This document shows, piece after piece, positions 33,074-39,161 of a DNA stretch of 39,161 nucleotides. Source of the stretch: Lentisphaeria bacterium (GTDB taxonomy: Bacteria > Verrucomicrobiota > Lentisphaeria > Victivallales > UBA1829). The stretch spans positions 1 through 39,161 of the forward strand of contig JAFZZR010000028.1 of assembly GCA_017615635.1 (NCBI GenBank), read 5' to 3'. The position numbers and the translations under genes are program-made. Below the pieces are notes generated by a model. It did no database searches. It was given only the letters and a program-made list of their open reading frames with translations, and was not told where the DNA came from. Numbering within the stretch: position 1 is the first letter of the stretch; every line of letters starts with the position of its first letter.

Positions 33074-36000
33074 TCACTTCCGGATCAGGAGGGACGGCGT
33101 TTCCAGGAGGCCGCAGGGGACCAGCTGGCGTTCGGAAGACTTGTACATCTTGAACTGCGCGGGTCCGGTCCAGGCCATCCATTTCTGTCCGGTGAAGAAG
33201 GGGCCGAACGCATTTCTCCGGCTGCCGCAGACACGGATGGCGATGCGGTTCGTTCCTTTCACCAGTTCGGAAGTCAGATCCAGCTCGAAGGGCGGCCACG
33301 GGATCGGACGCTCTTCTCCGCCGTTGACGGAGACCGTCAGAGCCGCGCCGCGCCAGGCGCCGAACCGGAGGAACCAGTGTCCGCCCGACCCGGGATCAGC
33401 CTCGAAGGAGCGTTCATAGGTCACGTCGCCGGAATACTCCTGAAGCCCCTGTTTCACCCAGTCGCCGGTCTTCAGACGGCCGGGCAGTTCGCCGATCTTT
33501 TCCTCGTACACGCCAAAACGACCCAGCAGGAAGATCGATTCCAGACCCGGCAGCTTCTCATGATAACGGCCGGAAAGGGTCAGCAGATTCTTTCCCTGCC
33601 GGAAAAGGCTCCTGGGGATCCGGAGCGTCTTCAGGACGGGATCGACCCACCAGCCCGGGCGTGCGGGATCTCGTGAAACGGGCTCGCCGTTGAAGAGGAT
33701 CGAGCTGTAAAGTTCCGGGCGTTCCAGCGCCAGAAGGCAGTCTTCCGCCGGGATGCGGACGCAGTCGATCCCATACGTCAGTTCGATGTCAAGCTGTTTC
33801 TCCGGCACGGTCTTGTCCCGGAGCCAGGGCTGGACCATCTGGCCGCCCCGGGGTGCGGCGCCCAGCATCTTCCGCAGGTGATCGTCCGCCTGGATGAAGA
33901 AGGCGTTTTCCAGCTCGGTCCGGCCGTCGGCCTTCAGCGTACAGTGATCCAGCACCAGCGAGTTGAAATCGTTGAGCGAATAGGTCCACTCGTCGCCTCC
34001 GGGAAGCGCGCCCTGGGGCTTCTCCGCATGGAACTCCGTCCGGGCGGAAATCTTCTCCGGGCGCTCCGTCGTGAAGAGGAAGAGCCGGGATTGAAGCGGG
34101 GCAAAGGAGGTGCGGAACACATAGGATCCCTCTTCGCGCCGGAACGGGACCTCATACACGGATCCGTTCGAGGGATCCAGTTCGTACACGGCTCCGGCAT
34201 CCGGAAGGGCCACCCGGACCACGGCCTCGGGGAACGCCAGATTCCGTTCCCGGACCATGGGACTTTCCCAGGGACCCGAGAACGTCATGGAGGTATTGCA
34301 GAGGAAGAGGTTGTACGCACCATCCTTTTCGGCGAGACGGGAAAGGACGGGCGCGATCTGGGCGCCGGAACGATCCGTCACGGAAAGACGGCGTCCGACG
34401 GCAAGAAGTTTCTCCTCCACCCACGGTTTTTCCGCAAAGACGAAATAACGGCGGTAGACGTCGGCCGCTTCTTCCGAGGGAAGAGCGTCCACAAAGGCGG
34501 GCGGCTCGCCGAGATAGACCACCAGGCCTCCGGATTCGGCCCACTTTTTCAGGAGTTCGAGCGTGGTGGACCGGATGGTCAGGATCCGCGGGATCAGAAC
34601 AACCTTGTATTCCGCCTTTCCGACACGGAAAACACCGTCCTCCGCCTTCGCCAGACGGGACATCATCTCTTCGTCGCCGAAATCGAAATCCACGTTGACG
34701 GAAAGCAGATGGTCCGTCAGCGAGTTCCAGTCGCGGTCCAGCTCCGCTTCCGCAACGGAGGACTTCGTCAATCCGGCGCTCAGGCAGATGCTCCAGCAGG
34801 ATTCCACGGGATGGATCATCAGGACGTCCCGGATCTCCTTTCCGCCGGTGAGGACGGATCCCAGACGGGCGAAGTAATCCTCCACCACATGATACTTGTC
34901 GTGCCAGGAGGACTGGAAGGAGATGCTGGCCGGATAATCCCGCTTGGCTTCGCCTTCCATGGAGTACCACGCAAGATGCTGACAGCGGAAGTTGATCCCC
35001 AGCGCGTACTGCCAGTCGCCCAGCGCCTTGTGGCCCATGAACGGGAAATCCCATCCGGTGCAGCCGTAGGTCTCGGAAAGCCGCACGTCACGGCCGGTCT
35101 GCCGGGCGACGGAAGTACACTGTTTGGCCGTATTGAATATCTGCCAGTATTCCGTCAGCAGATCGATGCCCGGCATCTGCATATGCTCGTAGGAGCGCAT
35201 GGCGGCCCCGACCGCAAGCGTCTGATTGCGAAGCGTATCCTCCATGAGGACGTGCCCCGTCATGGCGATCCCGTGCTTCCCGCACCAGTCGCCGATCTGG
35301 CCGGCGAAGGACCGGACGAACAGATCGGTCAGCATATCCCGGTAGTGCCAGCGCACCCGGGATACCGTTTTTCCGCAATCGAAGTACAGTTCCGGCAGAT
35401 GATCCAGAATGTCGTATCCGTATTTCTTCCGGAACTCTTCCGGCAGGGCATCAGTCCACGGCGTGCTCCAGTCAGCATGAGAAACGTATGTAGGCTCGTC
35501 CGTGAAGATCCCGGGCACCGTTTTCCCGAACGCCTTCCCGCAGCGGGCGGAATACGTATCGTGCGTCGTTTCCAGGAAACGTTTCACCGCCGCCGGATTC
35601 AGCGTGTCCAGATACGTGGCCCCGTTGTACCACGAAGACGGCTCGTTGAGGAGAACACGGAAACGGAACAGCTGTCCGTCGGACTCGGTCCCCTCCCCGG
35701 GTCCGGAAATCCGGGTGTAGCGGACGAATTCCCCGGCGCTCCACAGGATCCGGAACCAGACATCGCCTTTTCCGGGAGCCGGATCGCCCTCGATCCGCTG
35801 ACAGTAAAGGGCTCTCTGACGGTACTGCGGATCCCGCGTCACCAGACTTCCGGCGGCGCCGGAGGGCCAGCGGTCTTCATCGTAGAGCCAGGCCTTCATG
35901 CCGCGCTTTTCCGCCTCGTCGATACAGGCATCGATGCACTCGAACCATTTTTCACCCAGATACGGAGTCGCCATGCCCACCCGGGAGTGCATGAAAAATC

Positions 36001-36136
36001 CGCCCATGCCCATGTCCTGCATAATGCCGATCTGACGGCGCAGCTCCTCCGGCTCCAGTGCGGCGTTCCAGGCCCAGAACGGGGCGCCGCGGAAAATCGG
36101 GGAAGGTGACTCAAACTCTTTCTGCCAGCTTTTCAT
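33074..36136 (-). CDS. GH106-like glycoside hydrolase, probably cytoplasmic
   Basis: 1020 residues. The N-terminus matches the GH106 (alpha-L-rhamnosidase)-like group: APFWAWNAALEPEELRRQI, MGMGGFFMHSRVGMAT, WLYDEDRWPSGAAGS. A TIM-barrel follows with GIFTDEPTYVS, GIAMTGHVLMEDTL, a candidate catalytic region LSETYGCTGWDFPFMGH, and GINFRCQHLAWYSMEGEAKR. The C-terminal third is built of beta-sandwich modules (GSVYEVPFRREEGSYVF, WFLRFGAWRGAALTVSVNGG, INRIAIRVCGSRRNAFGP-like). There is no signal peptide or lipobox, so it probably acts inside the cell on imported oligosaccharides. AAGGAG lies 14 bases before the ATG, a rather wide gap. It follows a pseudopilin gene and a lipoprotein glycosidase gene on the same strand. 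GH106 membership and rhamnosidase activity are inferred. Confidence 0.8.
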   Translation of the reverse strand: MKSWQKEFESPSPIFRGAPFWAWNAALEPEELRRQIGIMQDMGMGGFFMHSRVGMATPYLGEKWFECIDACIDEAEKRGMKAWLYDEDRWPSGAAGSLVTRDPQYRQRALYCQRIEGDPAPGKGDVWFRILWSAGEFVRYTRISGPGEGTESDGQLFRFRVLLNEPSSWYNGATYLDTLNPAAVKRFLETTHDTYSARCGKAFGKTVPGIFTDEPTYVSHADWSTPWTDALPEEFRKKYGYDILDHLPELYFDCGKTVSRVRWHYRDMLTDLFVRSFAGQIGDWCGKHGIAMTGHVLMEDTLRNQTLAVGAAMRSYEHMQMPGIDLLTEYWQIFNTAKQCTSVARQTGRDVRLSETYGCTGWDFPFMGHKALGDWQYALGINFRCQHLAWYSMEGEAKRDYPASISFQSSWHDKYHVVEDYFARLGSVLTGGKEIRDVLMIHPVESCWSICLSAGLTKSSVAEAELDRDWNSLTDHLLSVNVDFDFGDEEMMSRLAKAEDGVFRVGKAEYKVVLIPRILTIRSTTLELLKKWAESGGLVVYLGEPPAFVDALPSEEAADVYRRYFVFAEKPWVEEKLLAVGRRLSVTDRSGAQIAPVLSRLAEKDGAYNLFLCNTSMTFSGPWESPMVRERNLAFPEAVVRVALPDAGAVYELDPSNGSVYEVPFRREEGSYVFRTSFAPLQSRLFLFTTERPEKISARTEFHAEKPQGALPGGDEWTYSLNDFNSLVLDHCTLKADGRTELENAFFIQADDHLRKMLGAAPRGGQMVQPWLRDKTVPEKQLDIELTYGIDCVRIPAEDCLLALERPELYSSILFNGEPVSRDPARPGWWVDPVLKTLRIPRSLFRQGKNLLTLSGRYHEKLPGLESIFLLGRFGVYEEKIGELPGRLKTGDWVKQGLQEYSGDVTYERSFEADPGSGGHWFLRFGAWRGAALTVSVNGGEERPIPWPPFELDLTSELVKGTNRIAIRVCGSRRNAFGPFFTGQKWMAWTGPAQFKMYKSSERQLVPCGLLETPSLLIRK

Positions 36137-36211
36137 GATGAAAATCGAAACTCCTTGTATTCAGAATGTTTTCTGCCTGTCCCATCCAGACATACGTGAG
36201 GACGGCGCTGT

Positions 36212-36240
36212 AATATACCATCTGCCGTACTTCTTTTCCA
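36212..36240 (-). promoter_or_regulatory. Possible internal promoter for the GH106-like gene
   Basis: On the - strand TGGAAA, 17 bases, TATATT, about 76 bases before ATG 36136 in the 147-base gap after the pseudopilin gene. Would allow separate expression of the enzyme. Confidence 0.4.
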
Positions 36241-36256
36241 GCCATATCTCCATCCC

Positions 36257-36275
36257 GGACAGACAGAGACCGTCC
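36257..36275 (-). other. Hairpin after the second pseudopilin gene
   Basis: On the - strand GGACGG, TCTCTGT loop, CTGTCC: six pairs including one G-T, 8 bases after the pseudopilin stop and without a U-tract. Its position mirrors that of the hairpin at 17869-17889. Confidence 0.4.
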
Positions 36276-36283
36276 ATCCGTTT

Positions 36284-37018
36284 TCAGTTGGAACTGCTGA
36301 CGGACTGGGAAAACGGTGCGCCGTTCTTGTAGTAGATATTCACCGTCTTGTTTTCCACGCCGGAATTGTACATGCCCGCGGCATTTTCAAAATATCGGTT
36401 CGCATCGATGGACTGCACGCTGCCGTCCAGACATGCCACGTTGCCCTTGCCGTTGTGGATCAGGTGAAAACGGTAGTCGGCAACAAGTTCCAGATAAATG
36501 CTGCCGTAAGGACGAATGAGGTTGTCGGCTCCATCGAGGAACACCATGTAACTGGAGGGCTTTTTCGCTTTGCTGACGTTGACTCCGCGAGTATAAACGG
36601 TATTTGCGGGGTTATGCTTAATCCATATGGATCCGGTGCAGTTGCTGGTCAGCAGACTTCCGTAGACAAAGTCATCGACATTATCGTCTGCGTAATTGGA
36701 CCTTCTTTTTGCATCCAGTGCGCTGGGACAAACCATCAGATTGGGATCCTTGGGGGGAAGATACCCGAATTCCGGGAATTTGTGCGTCCACCTCTGGGTT
36801 TTACCGCTGGCGTTGGAAATCAGCGCCAGCTGCCCGTTGAAGGCGTCGGCATACATGAATCCGGCAATACTGATCTGCCTCAGATTGTTCATGCAGTTGG
36901 TCTGCTTCGCCGTCTCCTTCACCTTGCTCAGCGAGGGCAGAAGCATACCCGCGAGAATCGCGATGATGGCTATGACGACCAGCAATTCGATCAGCGTAAA
37001 CGACGATCTCTTTCTCAT
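36284..37018 (-). CDS. H-X9-DG-type pseudopilin-like protein 2
   Basis: 244 residues. Leader MRKRSS precedes [20 protein letters not shown], with Glu +5 and Ser in place of Gly at -1. The body has [22 protein letters not shown], and the C-terminal [18 protein letters not shown] contains an exact H-X9-DG motif. It is paralogous to the protein at 17893-18612 in leader and motif, while the central regions differ. Several Cys (NCMNN, MVCPSA, SNCTGS, VACLDG) suggest disulphides and an extracytoplasmic location. It lies 39 bases downstream of the lipoprotein glycosidase and upstream of the GH106-like gene, so again a pseudopilin sits inside a carbohydrate-degradation unit. Start supported by AAAGGAAAA. 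Precise role unknown. Confidence 0.88.
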   Translation of the reverse strand: MRKRSSFTLIELLVVIAIIAILAGMLLPSLSKVKETAKQTNCMNNLRQISIAGFMYADAFNGQLALISNASGKTQRWTHKFPEFGYLPPKDPNLMVCPSALDAKRRSNYADDNVDDFVYGSLLTSNCTGSIWIKHNPANTVYTRGVNVSKAKKPSSYMVFLDGADNLIRPYGSIYLELVADYRFHLIHNGKGNVACLDGSVQSIDANRYFENAAGMYNSGVENKTVNIYYKNGAPFSQSVSSSN

Positions 37019-37057
37019 GATTTTTTTCCTTTCCGAAGATGTGTTTTTATCGTGAGT

Positions 37058-39019
37058 TCATTCGAACAGGACGTCGGAAGCGATGTCTTTTCCGGTAAAA
37101 AGATATTTGCCCTCGCCCAGATTCTGCACCTTGCCGAAGCGGGATTTCAAATCGGTCTTGCCGGGAACGAAGATTTCCGCCTTTCCTTCCCCGGGACCGC
37201 AGGAGGTGATCACGACCGCGACCTTGCCGTTATAAGAAAACGCACGGGCGTCGATGGCGGTCTTCGCCAGATTCTTCACACCGACTTCCGGGGCCTTTTC
37301 CAGACTCAACGCCCAGGGTTCCAGCTCACGGAGCAGTTTTGCGGTGGGAACGACCGCCTTATCCCAGAAGTTCTGGGCATCCGCCGCATCATATTTGCTC
37401 ATGCGTTCGAAAATGGTGGTGTAGCTGTAGAAGCAGAACCACTTGACGCCGTAGATCAGCGGCAGCAGCACCATGCTGCGCAGCTGTTCTTCGGTGGGGG
37501 TCACAAAGGATTCGTAGGGGCGTTTGTCGGAAGTCCGGTGCCCGCCCCAGTTGAAGGCCTGCGGCACGAACATGATGGGCTTTCCGGTGCGGAGGGCCGT
37601 CATGAGATACTCCCTGACCATGTCCATGGAATCGGACTTTTTGGAGAGGATCGGATAGGGGTCGATCCCCAGCACATCCACGAATTGAGAATACGCGAGA
37701 TAATCGCTGGGCTTATCCGTCAGAGCCGCCACGGGGAGGCCCGGATAATTCTTCAGATACGCCTCTCTTTTGTCGAGCAGCGTTTTGGCGTGACTGACGC
37801 GCAGTTCATCGGCAGTATAGGAGGAGATCAGTACCGGATGTTTGTACAGTTCCGGGTGGTCGGCGGGGAATCCCATCAGCTTCAGATCGTATTTCCGGAT
37901 CGTATCCAGAGAACGGCGGATATCGGCCTTCCACTCTTCGGTGCCGTAGTTTTTGGGATTGCCGGAAGGACTGAGCTTTGCGGCATCGTTCAGTTCCGGC
38001 TGAATATTGAGCGCCGTCGGAGTGTAGGTGAGGATGAAATTGAAACCGCCGTCGGCGATCCGTTTCAGATCCTTTTCGGTGCGTACCCAGGAGTAGTAGA
38101 CGCCCACCGGCATGAACGGCTTTCCATCCACGATCAGACGTCCGTGTTCATCGAGATAAGACTGGCGGGACGCTTTGCCGGTACGCCGGAAATGGTACTG
38201 GCTTTTCACCAGGACGGTTTTGTTTGTTACATCCACAATGCTGGCCGTACAGTCGTATTCGCCTTCCGGAAGATTGCCGAAACGGACCCGGACATTGTTG
38301 TCCTTGTCCGGGACGGCCGCCTTTTTCATGCCGTTGAGCTCGAATATCACCCGATAGTCACCCGGTTTTTCATTCCAGACAAATGCCTTGAAGTCCAGCG
38401 TCCCTTCGGAATCCAGCAGCAGTTCCCTGGGGGCGATCGGATAGAGGACGCCCTGATTGGATCCGGCATCCTCGACCCGGATATCGTCGAAGCAGATGGT
38501 CCCGGTTTCCCCGTAGAACAGCCGCAGGATCAGATAGACCTCGTCCGTTGCGGTGAATTCGTTTTTCGATTCCTTCCATGTATCGGAGACGGGCGGACGG
38601 TTGCTGGGGTTGTTCATGCTCACATACTCGCCGTTCTTGCGGAATTCGATGGCCGGAGCCAAAATATAACGGCGGTCGGTATCCAGATCTTCGGTCCGGT
38701 ACATGGCGGAAACTTTATATGTCCTGCCCGGAATCACGTTCAGCCGGATGCGGGCGACGCCGGAATCGTAATCTTCCGCATCGGTCCGGGTGATGACCAG
38801 ACCGGGGTTGCCGTTCATTCCGGCGTTGTGAACGATGCGGCAGCCTTTGCCCAGTTCCCATCCCTTTGCCGGCTGTTCGAAGCCTTCGACGAAACAGCTG
38901 CCCGATGATGCGGCGGTGTCGTCTTTGTAATCGCTTGTATCGGGAACCGTGACGCACGCCGCTGCCGCCAGGAGCATCACGGCCGTCAGGGACGCAAAGA
39001 AGCAGGAACTTTTTTTCAT
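37058..39019 (-). CDS. Lipoprotein glycoside hydrolase-like protein with CBM-type domain
   Basis: 653 residues from ATG 39019 (MKKSSCFFASLTAVMLLAAAAC), with GAAAGGAGA upstream; the longer frame from 39067 would place extra charged residues before the signal. The signal ends in LAAAAC, a relaxed lipobox with Cys22, so it is probably an outer-membrane lipoprotein. A CBM-like beta-sandwich (about 40-180: CFVEGFEQPAKGWELGKGCR to GTICFDDIRVEDAG) is followed by an Ig-like domain and a TIM-barrel-like region starting DEHGRLIVDGKPFMPVGVYY, a pattern seen in GH2/GH5/GH42-type enzymes, then GFNFILTYTP, DVLGIDPYPIL, IMFVPQAFNWGG and VKWFCFYSYT. Catalytic Glu residues cannot be fixed by eye, so activity is uncertain. 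It starts an apparent operon with a pseudopilin and a GH106-like gene. Confidence 0.75.
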   Translation of the reverse strand: MKKSSCFFASLTAVMLLAAAACVTVPDTSDYKDDTAASSGSCFVEGFEQPAKGWELGKGCRIVHNAGMNGNPGLVITRTDAEDYDSGVARIRLNVIPGRTYKVSAMYRTEDLDTDRRYILAPAIEFRKNGEYVSMNNPSNRPPVSDTWKESKNEFTATDEVYLILRLFYGETGTICFDDIRVEDAGSNQGVLYPIAPRELLLDSEGTLDFKAFVWNEKPGDYRVIFELNGMKKAAVPDKDNNVRVRFGNLPEGEYDCTASIVDVTNKTVLVKSQYHFRRTGKASRQSYLDEHGRLIVDGKPFMPVGVYYSWVRTEKDLKRIADGGFNFILTYTPTALNIQPELNDAAKLSPSGNPKNYGTEEWKADIRRSLDTIRKYDLKLMGFPADHPELYKHPVLISSYTADELRVSHAKTLLDKREAYLKNYPGLPVAALTDKPSDYLAYSQFVDVLGIDPYPILSKKSDSMDMVREYLMTALRTGKPIMFVPQAFNWGGHRTSDKRPYESFVTPTEEQLRSMVLLPLIYGVKWFCFYSYTTIFERMSKYDAADAQNFWDKAVVPTAKLLRELEPWALSLEKAPEVGVKNLAKTAIDARAFSYNGKVAVVITSCGPGEGKAEIFVPGKTDLKSRFGKVQNLGEGKYLFTGKDIASDVLFE

Positions 39020-39063
39020 AACGATGATCTCCTTTCGATAAGTGCGGATTCTCTCTTGTTCAT

Positions 39064-39161
39064 TCAAAACGTTATCCTGGCAAGCAGGGTATTCCCGCGG
39101 TATCCGTCGTATCCCCGTTCCTCTCCCACAGTGACGACCGCTTCGTTTTCCGAAATCGGAA
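39064..39161 (-). CDS. C-terminal end of an unknown protein, possibly an outer-membrane barrel (3' partial)
   Basis: On the - strand an open frame enters from the window edge and stops with TGA at 39064-39066. The 32 visible codons end in GEERGYDGYRGNTLLARITF. Alternating residues and a terminal Phe fit the last strand of an outer-membrane beta-barrel (the BAM recognition signal), but a C-terminal beta-strand of a secreted enzyme is also possible. It ends 44 bases before the lipoprotein glycosidase start with no visible terminator, so it may belong to the same operon. Confidence 0.5.
   Translation of the reverse strand, partial: PISENEAVVTVGEERGYDGYRGNTLLARITF

Noticed and set aside
36135-36332. 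65-codon + strand ORF in the gap before the GH106-like gene
   Set aside because: It overlaps the end of the pseudopilin gene on the other strand, has no Shine-Dalgarno and no recognisable features.

Overview
This window looks like chromosomal DNA from a Gram-negative member of the PVC group, most likely Lentisphaerota (Victivallis-like). The reasons are: fairly GC-rich coding sequence; prepilin-like proteins with the [20 protein letters not shown] leader and an H-X9-DG-type C-terminus beside large glycoside hydrolases; a LacI regulator embedded in such a cluster; and genes for an outer membrane and LPS (secretin, heptose kinase). The taxonomic call is an inference from gene content. I see no tRNA, rRNA, CRISPR array, insertion sequence, integrase or attachment site, and no gene-free stretch longer than about 300 bases.

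Layout. (1) Bases 1-11942, all on the + strand, hold a tightly overlapping type II secretion operon. It starts with the end of a Gly-rich protein of unknown role, then L-, M- and C-like inner-membrane components, the secretin D, the ATPase E, the platform F, and pseudopilins G, H, I, J, K. The L-M-C-D order matches pilM(N)-O-P-Q of type IV pili more than the usual gspC-to-M order. No prepilin peptidase gene is present. (2) 11949-13916 (- strand): a DUF362/ferredoxin protein and a PHP phosphoesterase. (3) 14047-19619 (- strand): a three-gene unit of LacI regulator, H-X9-DG pseudopilin and giant LamG/CBM9-like glycoside hydrolase, with a consensus promoter and an 18-bp perfect palindrome at the start site. 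(4) 19840-22046 (+): a secreted helical-repeat protein and a WaaP-type LPS heptose kinase. (5) 22060-24719: a ketopantoate reductase-like protein, a YgjP-type metallopeptidase and a TRIC-family channel. (6) 24927-28179 (+): NrdR, a ClC channel with CBS domains, and an unrecognised protein with an ATP-cone-like N-terminus. (7) 28272-30132: an ECF sigma factor, an AsmA-like membrane protein and ribosomal protein bL28 with a clear terminator. (8) 30406-32965: a GltS-type transporter convergent with an M20 amidohydrolase. (9) 33074-39161 (- strand): a second sugar-degradation unit made of a GH106-like enzyme, a second H-X9-DG pseudopilin and a lipoprotein glycosidase, plus the last 32 codons of another protein at the window edge.

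How it fits together. The T2SS would export folded proteins across the outer membrane. Twice in the window a dedicated pseudopilin-like protein is encoded next to carbohydrate-active enzymes, once under an apparently autoregulated LacI repressor, and both pseudopilin genes are followed by a small hairpin. Most pseudopilin leaders here lack the Gly that prepilin peptidases normally need at -1. Together these suggest enzyme-specific pseudopilins feeding a T2SS with relaxed processing rules, which is the most interesting hypothesis in the window. A set of strong promoters with TATATT-like -10 boxes and recurring AACGGAA spacers can also be read directly from the sequence.
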